Shown here in pieces: positions 49,606 to 58,929 of a DNA stretch of 64,000 nucleotides (the stretch's first letter is position 1; the number at the start of each line of letters is the position of its first letter). The stretch covers positions 159,914 to 223,913 of the forward strand of contig NZ_JAOTIS010000002.1 of the NCBI RefSeq assembly GCF_025628935.1. The letters run 5' to 3'. The stretch comes from Macrococcus capreoli (lineage in GTDB: Bacteria; Bacillota; Bacilli; Staphylococcales; Staphylococcaceae). The notes beneath the pieces were generated by a model that was not told the DNA's origin, made no database searches, and was given only the letters and a program-made list of their open reading frames with translations. Both the position numbers and the translations under genes were made by a program.

Positions 49606-50880
49606 TTATCTTCTTTCAAGATTTAATCGCACATTATTAATAATCATACCCGATTGAATGCGCCCTGGTAATTTTGTGCGGTCCACTTTAAAATCTTGAG
49701 GTGGTACGTCATATTCAATTTCCTGCGCGAAATAACGCATCGTTTCTTCCATAATAATAATTGTCATCCATTCACCTGCACAACGGTGATTCGTGTAATA
49801 ATCACCACCACCTTGAGGAATTAAATCAAATGGGCTTCCATCCCATTGGTCAAAGCGATATGGATTGAATCGTTCTGGTTCTGTGAATACTGCTTCATTG
49901 TGAAGTGTTCCGTAAACATCTAACACAATCATCGTCTCTTTTTTAATTTTATAGCCTTCAAATTCTATATTTTTCGCAGCTTTCCCTGGTAAAAATGGTA
50001 CGAATGGATAATAACGACGCACTTCCTGTACAAATTTGTAGGCGTAATCATTATCATCACGTGCAACACGCGTTCTTTCTCCCGGGAATTCATGCATTGC
50101 TAATACACCATATGCTACAAATCGGTTAATCGCAACTAATGGTCGAATCACGTTCATTAAATCAATCGCACATAGACGTGAATCCATCGGTTTGCTATTC
50201 ATATCTTCCCAATGACTAAATTCATATAATGCACTCCCCGGTGCTGGATTCAGTTTACCTTTACGCGTTTTAATAATTTGATCTTCTAGGAAATCTTCTA
50301 CACGTTTTCGTGCTTTTCGTGCCTCGCGATACCCTTTATAAGGTGAACCAATTGAACCGAATGAATCAATCATTTTATCCATATCCATTGCATACTGATC
50401 AATATTCTCAGGCGTTTCAATTATACCAGCCCATCTAAAACCAATCTTCGTTAATAATATAATCGACTCCTTATATACATTAACTTCATCCATAAGCTGC
50501 ATACGTTCAGTATTCTGGAACCAGTAATTGCGCGTTAATTTACGTAAATACGTTAAATTCTCATCCGTCATTAATGACATAAATAAAGCTTTACGATCAA
50601 TGTGCTTTTTCCCTGTCGTCGTATGAATCGCACCTTTACCAAATAACGTTTTTACGACACGTGGTGGTAAAGTCCCTGAACGTTCAATCTTATCATTATC
50701 GTAAAACAATTCAGCTGCAGCTTTACCACTGATAACAACCGCTTGTTTACCACCTAATACACGCGTTTCAAATATGTTTGAATTAAATTTATTCGTGCGA
50801 TTTTGAATATATTCATAACCTTCTTTCATAATTGAAAGTGTGTTATCGAGCCCTCTATCTTTTGGCATACGTTTTGCCAT
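49606..50880 (-). CDS. CYP152-family cytochrome P450, OleT-like fatty acid peroxygenase/decarboxylase
   Basis: 424 residues, about the length of Jeotgalicoccus OleT, to which it is very similar by memory across its length. CYP152 enzymes use H2O2 on fatty acids without a redox partner. The heme ligand is C367 in NHRCAGEW, after PQGGGDYYT. R246 (RPLVAINRF) fits the carboxylate-binding Arg. The distal residue is H86 (GKGAIH), with F80 beside it (TLFGKG). OleT has His here and makes 1-alkenes; hydroxylating relatives have Gln. I therefore predict an alkene-forming decarboxylase, though mixed products are possible. No signal peptide. GGGGGAA SD. The S41-like gene lies 51 bp upstream on the same strand. 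Confidence 0.88.
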   Translation of the reverse strand: MAKRMPKDRGLDNTLSIMKEGYEYIQNRTNKFNSNIFETRVLGGKQAVVISGKAAAELFYDNDKIERSGTLPPRVVKTLFGKGAIHTTTGKKHIDRKALFMSLMTDENLTYLRKLTRNYWFQNTERMQLMDEVNVYKESIILLTKIGFRWAGIIETPENIDQYAMDMDKMIDSFGSIGSPYKGYREARKARKRVEDFLEDQIIKTRKGKLNPAPGSALYEFSHWEDMNSKPMDSRLCAIDLMNVIRPLVAINRFVAYGVLAMHEFPGERTRVARDDNDYAYKFVQEVRRYYPFVPFLPGKAAKNIEFEGYKIKKETMIVLDVYGTLHNEAVFTEPERFNPYRFDQWDGSPFDLIPQGGGDYYTNHRCAGEWMTIIIMEETMRYFAQEIEYDVPPQDFKVDRTKLPGRIQSGMIINNVRLNLERR

Positions 50881-50931
50881 GACAATTCCCCCTAATTCAT
50901 TTTAATATTCTATACCCAACTTGCGTTTAAA

Positions 50932-51798
50932 TTAACTTAAAACAATTGATTTTGCACGGTCTAATATGAAGTCGTGTTCTGCCTCATCATTTATCCATTC
51001 ATCAGGTATAACTTCACCTTCTTTATCCAGACCATAAACAAATACAAAATTATCAAATGTTAAAGTTTCGAATCGATTGGCTGCACCGAAACTACGTTCA
51101 CCAACCGTCTTTATACCACTATGCTGAATAAAAAATTCAGCACTCCCCTTCGTTTGAGCTGATATTAAGATCACATCTGCATGATACGTTTGTGGAGTAA
51201 TGCCACGCGCATATCTTAAGTCTAATATAACGGGACAGTTGTGATCATATGCTACATGTTCATCGAAATTATAAATCGTGACTACTATATATCCATTATA
51301 TTGTTTTACTGAATTGTCCGGTAACTGCATAAATTGTTGTACGTCAAATTCATAAGTTTGGTCACCACGTAACACAGTCATTTGTGATTGTTTCTCGATA
51401 ATATGAGACCAGTCTTGAGACAAATCATCATCATAATATAATAACTTTGCGTATCTCGTATTTAATACTTTAATGTCATCCTGACTCATCTTCATAATGC
51501 TATCACCTACTACTAATCTAGTGTCTGCATTGACTTCAGTGACAATTAATGAATCACCTGACTTCTTCGCGTGAAAACCGTTATGACACCATAAATAACG
51601 ATGATAAAAAAAGAAACGCTTCACTTGAAATTCAGTTAAATATTCCATCATCATTTGCTGGAAAGTATAGTCGTTACCTGGCGAAAGATTTTTGATCATA
51701 TTTAAATATAATGCATCGGTCTCATCATCTTGAAACCCAATTAATGCATGGACTTTTGTTGCGACATGTTTAAATATTTCATGATAATGATATCCCAT
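50932..51798 (-). CDS. Cytosolic S41-peptidase-like protein
   Basis: 288 residues with no signal peptide or membrane helix. The N-terminal half is helical and unrecognised. Residues about 90-145 look PDZ-like (GDSIMKMSQDDIKVLN). The C-terminal part has the S41/tail-specific protease layout: CPVILDLRYARG, then ISAQTKGSAEFFIQ, with a Ser where the nucleophile usually sits, and KTVGERSFGAANRF, ending with a Pro-Asp-Glu loop. Whether it is catalytically active is unclear, since I cannot place the Lys/Glu partners. GGGGGAA SD. It may share a transcript with the P450. Confidence 0.6.
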   Translation of the reverse strand: MGYHYHEIFKHVATKVHALIGFQDDETDALYLNMIKNLSPGNDYTFQQMMMEYLTEFQVKRFFFYHRYLWCHNGFHAKKSGDSLIVTEVNADTRLVVGDSIMKMSQDDIKVLNTRYAKLLYYDDDLSQDWSHIIEKQSQMTVLRGDQTYEFDVQQFMQLPDNSVKQYNGYIVVTIYNFDEHVAYDHNCPVILDLRYARGITPQTYHADVILISAQTKGSAEFFIQHSGIKTVGERSFGAANRFETLTFDNFVFVYGLDKEGEVIPDEWINDEAEHDFILDRAKSIVLS

Positions 51799-51854
51799 CC
51801 GTGTTCCCCCTTATGTATATATATAAAATATAGGGTTTAATTCGAAATTTTACA

Positions 51855-51889
51855 AATAAAAAGACCACCTCAGTCTTGAGGTGGCTTTA
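51855..51889 (-). terminator. Terminator after pknB
   Basis: Minus-strand AAAGCCACCTCA / TGAGGTGGTCTTT with one bulged base, then T-rich tail TTTTATTTG. Confidence 0.88.
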
Positions 51890-51910
51890 ATAAGAGATTG
51901 ATCGCTTTCG

Positions 51911-53944
51911 TTAAGCCTCGATTTCATCATAATCGACTTGTTCCTGCAAGTATACTTTACCATCAATTTTAATGATGTAAGCACCTTGTGTATCCGGCTC
52001 TATCGTTAACACTAATCTCTTTTCACTGTCTTTTGTCGTTTCATAAGATTCATACACTGTTGAAATATCATTATTTTTATCTTTAATAAATATCTCAACT
52101 AATTGTGGCACTTTTTCTTTTGTACTATTTTCGTTTGATGATTTTTCAGATGTCGGAATATCTTGTTTTGCTTTATATGGAATGCGTACGACACCGATAT
52201 ATTTTTTATCTTCTAATTGCGGTGCTTCGGTAGTCGTCTCTTCTTTTTTCGTAACTTTCTTTTCTTTCCCTTTCGAAACTTCAAAATTAATTGTTGAGCC
52301 GTAAGGATATTTAATATTACGTACATTTTGTGAAATTACATTACCTTTCGGCACATCATCAGAATAGATAACCTGCATAACATTAACGACAAATCCTAAT
52401 TGTTCTAATTCTGCTTTCGCTTTTTCAAATGACAGGCCGGTATAGTCTTGAACAAATATTTGTTCAACACCTTTCGATACAGTAAATTCAACCGTTGTAT
52501 CTTTAGGGTTAACTTCTTTATTTTCTTTTATGTTTTGCTTAATGATTGTACCAGACTTCTCATAATGGTACTCCTGTTTGATATTAATTTTTTCAAACCC
52601 TTCAGCCTCTAACTGTTTTTTTACTTTATTAATATCCATACCAACATAATCTTCAAACTTAAACTTTTTCGTCCCTTTCGATACAGTCAAATTAATCGAT
52701 GTCAATTCCTTCACCTTTTTACTGTATTCAGGGTCCGATGCAATAACGATCCCTTCATCATATTCATCAGAATAAACAGTGTTGACAATCCCTTTTCTTA
52801 AATTATGTTGTTCAAGTAAACGCGTTGCTTCAGCAAGCGACTTACCATTCAGGTCTGGAACAGTACTATATTTCGGTGCAAACGTCATATAAGCTATAGC
52901 ACTACCTAATCCTAAAATTAAGAATAACGGAATGAGCCACAGCCACCATTTGCGCTTTTTCTTTTGAGGTGTCGGCTTATGTTCTTCATCATATTGAGAT
53001 GGAGGAGTATTTTGATGCACCGGTGTTGTATTGACTGGCTGCATTTCAATCGTATCATCCGTATTGACAACAGGTATCATCATCGTCGCTTCATCTGCTA
53101 TCTTCATTTTCGGTTCTTCCGCACGTTCTTCATCTAAACATGTGCTTAAATCATCATACATTTCCTGCGTCGTACGATAGCGCTGATACTTTTCCTTCAT
53201 TGTTGCTTTTAGAATAATATTTTCTAACGCTTGAGGCACATTTGGATTCTCTTCAATAACTGATGGGAGTTGCTCTTGTATATGTTTAATTGCAACGCCT
53301 ACAGCAGATTCACCTTCATGCGGCGGATGTCCCGTTAACATTTCAAACAAGACGATACCGATTGAATAAATATCACTCGCTTCATCGGTTTGTTTCCCTT
53401 TTGCTTGTTCAGGAGACAAATAATGCACGCTACCCATAATATGATTCGTATGCGTCATCGCCGTTTCACTTAATGCGCGTGCAATACCAAAATCTGATAT
53501 TTTAAGTTCTTTATTTTGTGTCATTAATATATTTTGCGGTTTAATATCACGATGAATAATGCGATTTTGATGCGCATGTTCAATCCCACGTAATATTTGT
53601 TTCGTAAAAAATACCGCTTCTTTCACATCAAGCGGACCACGTTCCCTTATATATTCGTGAAGTGTAGGTCCATCAATAAATTCCATAATCATATAGTAAT
53701 GGCGCTCATCTTCATCAACATCTAATACTTTTACAATGTTTGGATGCGATAACGTCGTAGCATTTTGTACTTCTCGTTCAAATCGTTTAACCGCTCTGTC
53801 GATATCTACAGGTGGTACATTAATGATCTTCACAGCCACCTGGGCATCTAAAATAATATCGTGGGCAAGATATACACTACTCATCCCACCGCCACCGATA
53901 TATTTTATTAACTTATAACGGTCACTAATGACTGTACCAATCAT
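51911..53944 (-). CDS. pknB: Ser/Thr protein kinase with PASTA domains (PknB/PrkC/Stk1)
   Basis: 677 residues. Cytosolic kinase domain (1-270) with glycine loop IGGGGMSSVY, ATP lysine K39 (VAVKI), catalytic loop HRDIKPQNI and DFG. After a polar linker there is one membrane helix (about 336-357, WWLWLIPLFLILGLGSAIAY). Three extracellular PASTA repeats (about 363-565) bind muropeptides or lipid II, and a last domain of about 90 residues follows a Lys/Glu-rich linker. It controls cell wall growth and antibiotic tolerance. It directly follows its phosphatase stp. Confidence 0.97.
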   Translation of the reverse strand: MIGTVISDRYKLIKYIGGGGMSSVYLAHDIILDAQVAVKIINVPPVDIDRAVKRFEREVQNATTLSHPNIVKVLDVDEDERHYYMIMEFIDGPTLHEYIRERGPLDVKEAVFFTKQILRGIEHAHQNRIIHRDIKPQNILMTQNKELKISDFGIARALSETAMTHTNHIMGSVHYLSPEQAKGKQTDEASDIYSIGIVLFEMLTGHPPHEGESAVGVAIKHIQEQLPSVIEENPNVPQALENIILKATMKEKYQRYRTTQEMYDDLSTCLDEERAEEPKMKIADEATMMIPVVNTDDTIEMQPVNTTPVHQNTPPSQYDEEHKPTPQKKKRKWWLWLIPLFLILGLGSAIAYMTFAPKYSTVPDLNGKSLAEATRLLEQHNLRKGIVNTVYSDEYDEGIVIASDPEYSKKVKELTSINLTVSKGTKKFKFEDYVGMDINKVKKQLEAEGFEKINIKQEYHYEKSGTIIKQNIKENKEVNPKDTTVEFTVSKGVEQIFVQDYTGLSFEKAKAELEQLGFVVNVMQVIYSDDVPKGNVISQNVRNIKYPYGSTINFEVSKGKEKKVTKKEETTTEAPQLEDKKYIGVVRIPYKAKQDIPTSEKSSNENSTKEKVPQLVEIFIKDKNNDISTVYESYETTKDSEKRLVLTIEPDTQGAYIIKIDGKVYLQEQVDYDEIEA

Positions 53945-54682
53945 TTACTCGCCCCCTTTTAATGGGACTAGCACCAATGAAATATTATCTCGTGCACCAG
54001 CATTAACACTCGCTTGAATCAACGCATCACCCGCTGATTTAACTGTATCATGTGCAAAAATAATTTCATGAATGACTGACTCTTCAAGATAATCGGTTAA
54101 ACCGTCCGAAGAAAGTAATAAGTATTGGTAGCGATCGAAATCATATTCAAATAAATCTGGATGGACGCGCTTATCTGAACCCATCACTTTCGTAATCACA
54201 TTGCGTTGCGGATGATTACGCGCTTCTTCTTTCGTTAAACCACCAGCCATCAGTAAATGATTCACAAATGTATGATCATGTGTGATTTGTCGCATTTCAC
54301 GTTCGTTTATCAAATAAGCACGTGAATCACCAACATTTGCAACAATCACTTGATGGTCAAATAATAATGCACAAACAAGCGTCGTACCCATTCCTTGATT
54401 TTCATTTTCCAGATGACTTTGCTGATAAAGTTGACGATTTATATCTGAAATATTACTTTTGAGCCAACTTTCAGCATTTTCTCGTTCGATATAATTTTCA
54501 TCTGCAAAGCGTACGCCGATTAATTCATTAACAAATTTACTTGCGACATCACCTGCATTATGACCACCCATGCCATCACAAATAACGACAAGCATCTGGC
54601 CCGTATGATTATAATATACACCACCGGCATCTTCATTACGTGCTCTGACCGGCCCCATATCAGTAAAAAAACGTGCGTGCAT
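53945..54682 (-). CDS. stp: PP2C-family Ser/Thr phosphatase Stp
   Basis: 245 residues from MHARFFTDMGPVRARNEDAG. Metal-dependent phosphatase that reverses PknB phosphorylation. Metal-binding motifs RNEDAG, CDGMGGHNAGDVAS, SDGLTDYL and GARDNIS are present. The frame opens 26 codons earlier inside rlmN, but GAGGTAGTC sits before this ATG (54680-54682). 4 bp gap to rlmN. Confidence 0.96.
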   Translation of the reverse strand: MHARFFTDMGPVRARNEDAGGVYYNHTGQMLVVICDGMGGHNAGDVASKFVNELIGVRFADENYIERENAESWLKSNISDINRQLYQQSHLENENQGMGTTLVCALLFDHQVIVANVGDSRAYLINEREMRQITHDHTFVNHLLMAGGLTKEEARNHPQRNVITKVMGSDKRVHPDLFEYDFDRYQYLLLSSDGLTDYLEESVIHEIIFAHDTVKSAGDALIQASVNAGARDNISLVLVPLKGGE

Positions 54683-54686
54683 ATGA

Positions 54687-55778
54687 CTACCTCGTTTCTT
54701 CTTCTCTTTCTTTCGCGCGTAATTGACCGCATGCCGCATCAATATCCGCACCATGTTCACGTCTTATTGTAGCATTGATTCCATTTCTTTTTAATTCTTT
54801 TTCGAACTTAAAGATATCTTCTTTTGGTGTACGGACATAATCACGTTCAGGAACGTGGTTTACTGGTATTAAGTTCACGTGACAGTTTAAATGTTTGATG
54901 AGTTTAGCCAGTGCTTTCGCATGATGTACCTGGTCATTCATGCCACCAAATAAACCGTATTCAAACGTAATACGACGCCCCGTTTTATTGACATAGTATT
55001 CAATTGATTCCATTAATTTATCTAAATCATATGCACGGTTAATCGGCATTAAACGACTACGGATTTCATTGTTTGGACCGTGTAAACTTAATGCGAAGTT
55101 GATTTGAAGTTCCTCATCTGCAAAGTCATAAATTCTTGGAATAATACCAGATGTCGATACTGTAATATGTCGCGCACCGATATTTAATCCATCATTATGG
55201 TTAATAATCTTTAAGAAGTCCATCATTTCTTCGTAGTTCTCAAATGGTTCACCGATACCCATAATGACAACGTGACTCACACGTTCTTCAGTTAAATCTA
55301 GTGTTTGTTGAACCGCTAGTACTTGTGCTACGATTTCACCCGCTTCTAAGTTTCGCTTTAATCCACCTAATGTTGACGCACAGAATGTACAACCGATACG
55401 GCACCCTACTTGTGTTGTTACACATACTGAATTCCCGTAGTCATGACGCATTAATACAGTTTCAATCGTATAACCATCTTGTAATTCAAATAAGAATTTA
55501 ATCGTACCATCTTTACTCTCCTGCTTGACAACTGTTTTTAAAGTGGTCATTGTAAAGTTTGCTTCTAATACTTCGCGAAGTTCTTTTGAAAGGTTTGTCA
55601 TCTCTTCGAAACTAGTGACACGTTTAACGTATAACCAGTCAAAGATTTGTTTCGCACGGAAACTTTGTTGTTTGTGATCAGCTAACCACTCTTTTAATTC
55701 ATCTAATTGTAACGAGTAGATTGACGGTTTCTCAAAGTTCGGCATGAACTTTTTATTTTTCTTTTCTAATAAAGCCAT
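54687..55778 (-). CDS. rlmN: 23S rRNA (adenine-2503-C2)-methyltransferase RlmN
   Basis: 363 residues. Radical-SAM enzyme, also modifies A37 of some tRNAs. Cluster cysteines C126, C130 and C133 in [15 protein letters not shown]; the methyl-carrying Cys near the end is C350 (DIDAACGQL). SAM motif [12 protein letters not shown]. The start with GGAAGAG upstream is preferred; an inner ATG at residue 12 is possible. Confidence 0.97.
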   Translation of the reverse strand: MALLEKKNKKFMPNFEKPSIYSLQLDELKEWLADHKQQSFRAKQIFDWLYVKRVTSFEEMTNLSKELREVLEANFTMTTLKTVVKQESKDGTIKFLFELQDGYTIETVLMRHDYGNSVCVTTQVGCRIGCTFCASTLGGLKRNLEAGEIVAQVLAVQQTLDLTEERVSHVVIMGIGEPFENYEEMMDFLKIINHNDGLNIGARHITVSTSGIIPRIYDFADEELQINFALSLHGPNNEIRSRLMPINRAYDLDKLMESIEYYVNKTGRRITFEYGLFGGMNDQVHHAKALAKLIKHLNCHVNLIPVNHVPERDYVRTPKEDIFKFEKELKRNGINATIRREHGADIDAACGQLRAKEREEETR

Positions 55779-55780
55779 TA

Positions 55781-57091
55781 TTATTCACTCTTCCTTCTTA
55801 ACTTTGCAATAAAGAATCCGTCAGACTTTAAGTCCTGAGGTAAAATTTGCAATAGTTTATGTTCTCCTAGTACGGGTAAAGTAATCGGTTCGATTTCGAA
55901 ATCTGGATTTTGTTTAATAAACGAATACACGACATTGTCATTTTCCATTTGTTCTATTGTACATGTAGAGTATACTAACAGACCACCTGGTTTTACAACT
56001 TTGCTGGCATTTGTAAGTATTTCTAACTGCATCGGCCAAAGTGTTTCGATATCTTTTGGCGTCTTTTCATATTTAATTTCCGGTTTACGTTTAATGACGC
56101 CAAATCCTGAACAAGGTGCATCAACGAGTACGCGGTCGTACTCCCCTTCAAACGGTTCAAGTGCATCGTGGACTGAAGGTTCAATATTACGTAAACTTAA
56201 ACGATTGATATTGTACTTGATTAAATCAATTTTGTGCGGGTAAACATCATGGCTGACAACACGACCTGTACGGTTCATCTTCTCGGCGATATGACACGCT
56301 TTACCACCTGGTGCACTACATGTATCAAGAATCTTTTCGCCCTCTTGTGGGTCTAATACGTTAGCGACTAACATACTTGAAGCATCCTGCACGCTTAAGA
56401 ATCCATGTTTGAATAGTGGATTTTGTACAATCGGTGGACCGTCTATCGCTAAACATTCAGGGATAATTTCTGATTGCTCGACGTCGTACCCTTCGTCCTG
56501 TAGACGTTTGATTGCTTCTTCTATCGTAATCTTTGTTGTGTTCACACGTACAGTCGTTTCTGGATATGTTAAGAATTCTTCAGCCATATCACGCGTCTTA
56601 TCAAATCCAAAATGCGTATTCCAATGTTTGATTAACCATAAAGGCGTACTCGTTTCAACGCTTAAACGCTTTAGGTCATCCTTAATTTCAGCAAAGTCAC
56701 GTAATGCACTACGTTGGAAGTTACGTAAAATGGCATTCATTGTGTTTGCACCACTAATAGATCCACGTTGCTTCGTGATTTCAACTGCTTCATTAATTAT
56801 GGCGTGATCTGGTACTTTATCTAAATATATCGCTTGATACACACTCATCAATAGTAAGCGACGCATCCAGCCTTTTATATTCGCTTTAATAAACGGTTCG
56901 ATGTAAAACTCTAGGGTTAGTTTATGTTGTAACGTACCATATACAAGCTCAGTAAGCAATGCGCGATCAACAGGTTCAACGTAACCTTCTTTAATGGCTT
57001 CATTAATCAGTAAGTTACTGTAGCCCCCATCTGTTAATACCTGGTCTAAAATTTCTAAGGCAATATATCTTACACTACGCTTATGCTCCAT
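55781..57091 (-). CDS. rsmB: 16S rRNA (cytosine-967-C5)-methyltransferase RsmB
   Basis: 436 residues from [21 protein letters not shown]-terminal NusB-like RNA-binding domain (about 1-140) and a C-terminal Rossmann methyltransferase domain with [30 protein letters not shown] and the catalytic [11 protein letters not shown]. The ATG overlaps the fmt stop region; GTGGGG upstream is a moderate SD, and the six extra upstream codons are not needed. Confidence 0.95.
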   Translation of the reverse strand: MEHKRSVRYIALEILDQVLTDGGYSNLLINEAIKEGYVEPVDRALLTELVYGTLQHKLTLEFYIEPFIKANIKGWMRRLLLMSVYQAIYLDKVPDHAIINEAVEITKQRGSISGANTMNAILRNFQRSALRDFAEIKDDLKRLSVETSTPLWLIKHWNTHFGFDKTRDMAEEFLTYPETTVRVNTTKITIEEAIKRLQDEGYDVEQSEIIPECLAIDGPPIVQNPLFKHGFLSVQDASSMLVANVLDPQEGEKILDTCSAPGGKACHIAEKMNRTGRVVSHDVYPHKIDLIKYNINRLSLRNIEPSVHDALEPFEGEYDRVLVDAPCSGFGVIKRKPEIKYEKTPKDIETLWPMQLEILTNASKVVKPGGLLVYSTCTIEQMENDNVVYSFIKQNPDFEIEPITLPVLGEHKLLQILPQDLKSDGFFIAKLRRKSE

Positions 57092-58022
57092 TAAATGTTT
57101 GCCCCACAATCGTTTGTTTTAATCCTGCGACGTAGTCACTTGCTTTCATACGTTTCTTCCCTGCAGGTTGAATTTCAGTTAATAGTACTGCACCGTCGTT
57201 TGTCGCAACTTTAATACCGTGTTTATCAGCTGTTAAAATTTCACCAGGTTGACCATGACCTTCTATAATCTCAGACATCCAAAGTTTAACGTTCTGACCA
57301 TCAAGCTTAGCAAAACCAACCGGCCAAGGACTTAAACCACGAATGTGATCATGGACGGCCTGACTCGTACGATCAAACGTTACATATTCTTCTTCACGAC
57401 TCACGTTAGATGCAAATGTTGCAGCATCATGATTTTGTGGTGTACGTTCGTTTGTTTCATCTAATATACTTGGTAATGTTTCAAGTAATAAGTCTATACC
57501 CGCACCACTTAATTTATCGTGTAATGTACCGACTGTATCATTTTGTTCGATTGGGACAACGATTTGCGAAATCATGTCACCTGCGTCTAACTTTTTCGCC
57601 ATATACATAATGGTTACGCCGGATTCTTTTTCACCGTTAATAATCGCTTTATGAATCGGAGCGCCGCCACGATATTTAGGTAATAGGGATGCATGAACGT
57701 TTATACAGCCTAATCGTGGAATATTCAGTATACGTTCAGGTAACAATTGGCCATAAGCCGCCGTAATAATAAGATCTGGATTTAAGTTTTGAACATATTC
57801 AAACGCTTCATCACTTGTCATTTTTTCAGGTTGATATACTTCAATGCCAAGTTCAACCGCTTGTGCTTTTACAGGTGGTGCAGTAAGAACACGTTTACGA
57901 CCAACCGGTTTATCAGGTTGCGTGATGACATGTGTCACACCATAGGCTTCGTGTACCGCTTTTAAAATTGGCGCTGAGAAATCAGGTGTTCCCATAAAAA
58001 TGATATTAGGCTTCTTCATCAT
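57081..58022 (-). CDS. fmt: Methionyl-tRNA formyltransferase
   Basis: 313 residues. Formylates initiator Met-tRNA. N-terminal formyltransferase domain with IIFMGTPDFSAPIL, NVHASLLPKYRGGAPIH (with the catalytic Asn-His) and LDAGDMI; C-terminal tRNA-binding OB domain. GGAGGCGAT SD. Overlaps def by 17 bp. Confidence 0.97.
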   Translation of the reverse strand: MMKKPNIIFMGTPDFSAPILKAVHEAYGVTHVITQPDKPVGRKRVLTAPPVKAQAVELGIEVYQPEKMTSDEAFEYVQNLNPDLIITAAYGQLLPERILNIPRLGCINVHASLLPKYRGGAPIHKAIINGEKESGVTIMYMAKKLDAGDMISQIVVPIEQNDTVGTLHDKLSGAGIDLLLETLPSILDETNERTPQNHDAATFASNVSREEEYVTFDRTSQAVHDHIRGLSPWPVGFAKLDGQNVKLWMSEIIEGHGQPGEILTADKHGIKVATNDGAVLLTEIQPAGKKRMKASDYVAGLKQTIVGQTFNGA

Positions 58023-58494
58023 ACATCGCCTCCAGTTCTTCTTCAGTAACGTATCGTGTTACTTTCTCAGTAAACATTACGCCGTATAAATGATCTACCT
58101 CATGTTGAATAATACGTGCAATATCATCATATGCTGTCATTTCGATTACATTACCGTCTAGATCATTTGCTTTAATCGTAATTTCAGTTGAGCGATCAAC
58201 AAGCCCGAAGACATCAGGTACTGATAAACACCCTTCTACATCGCTCTCTTTTTCTTCTGAGTAATGTGTGATGACCGGGTTAACCAATTGCAGAATACCG
58301 TCTTGTTCCATATCCACAAGTGCGACTTTTAAATCGACACCAATTTGAGGTGCTGCGATACCAACACCATTATAATGGAACAAACTATCTTCTAAATCTT
58401 GAATTAATGCTTTTAAACTATCGTCAAAAGCTGTGACATCTTTTACTTCTCTATGCATTAATGCATCGTTTTTATCAATTAATGGTTTAATCAA
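58006..58494 (-). CDS. def: Peptide deformylase
   Basis: 162 residues if started at TTG 58492-58494, where AAGGAG is correctly spaced; an upstream TTG (58518) in frame overlaps the SD region and is rejected. Removes the formyl group from nascent chains. All three motifs are intact: GVGIAAPQ (43-50), EGCLS with metal ligand C89, and HEVDH with H131, E132 and H135. By memory, the fmt-linked homologue in S. aureus has lost several of these residues, so this copy looks active where that one is not. First in def-fmt-rsmB-rlmN-stp-pknB. Confidence 0.94.
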   Translation of the reverse strand: MIKPLIDKNDALMHREVKDVTAFDDSLKALIQDLEDSLFHYNGVGIAAPQIGVDLKVALVDMEQDGILQLVNPVITHYSEEKESDVEGCLSVPDVFGLVDRSTEITIKANDLDGNVIEMTAYDDIARIIQHEVDHLYGVMFTEKVTRYVTEEELEAMYDEEA

Positions 58495-58518
58495 TGGAAT
58501 TTCTCCTTTTTTATTCAA

Positions 58519-58721
58519 TCATTCTATTTTACTTTATTTTGGGCTAAAATGCGATATATTCGTTTAAACGATAAAACTCTCTTTAACTTTTGCTAAAGAG
58601 AGTGGATTAGTGTTATTTTACTATATTTTGAGATGAGATTCAAAGGGTTAGGAGTGTACTCGGGTGGTTGCATTGGCGAGTTTGCAGATGCGATTGTATT
58701 TTTGGAATACTACCGTTAATA
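58519..58721. other. Intergenic stretch before def
   Basis: Between the def leader and the small ORF there is only the minus-strand terminator at 58570-58603 and unremarkable AT-rich sequence. This marks the edge of the accessory block. Confidence 0.5.
58570..58603 (-). terminator. Terminator at the edge of the accessory block
   Basis: ACTCTCTTTA / TAAAGAGAGT stem, with TTTTATCG tail on the minus strand. It stops minus-strand transcripts coming from the toxin-antitoxin region before def. Confidence 0.85.
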
Positions 58722-58862
58722 TCAGTTCTTAGAAATTGCAAAAATTGCAAAGCCAATAAGATAAAGGAATAAATATAATACAAGTCTCATCATCAATATT
58801 TTCTTTTTATCTTCTTTAATTTTACGACTAATTTCTTCTAATTCAACAAAAAATTCCTCCAT
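58722..58862 (-). CDS. Possible small membrane protein (46 residues), perhaps truncated
   Basis: Reads MEEFFVELEEISRKIKEDKK followed by a hydrophobic helix of about 18 residues and SKN at the end. A charged helix plus one membrane segment is a plausible small protein. GGAG lies 12 bp before the ATG, a weak spacing. The frame continues 20 codons upstream without a start (CNQTESKSDKK...), which suggests either a lost 5' part or chance. It lies 67 bp downstream of the antitoxin gene. Confidence 0.35.
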   Translation of the reverse strand: MEEFFVELEEISRKIKEDKKKILMMRLVLYLFLYLIGFAIFAISKN

Positions 58863-58929
58863 GGATTCCAGTTCTCCATCAAGTATTATTTTTTTATCGC
58901 TTTTTGATTCTGTCTGATTACATCCTATA

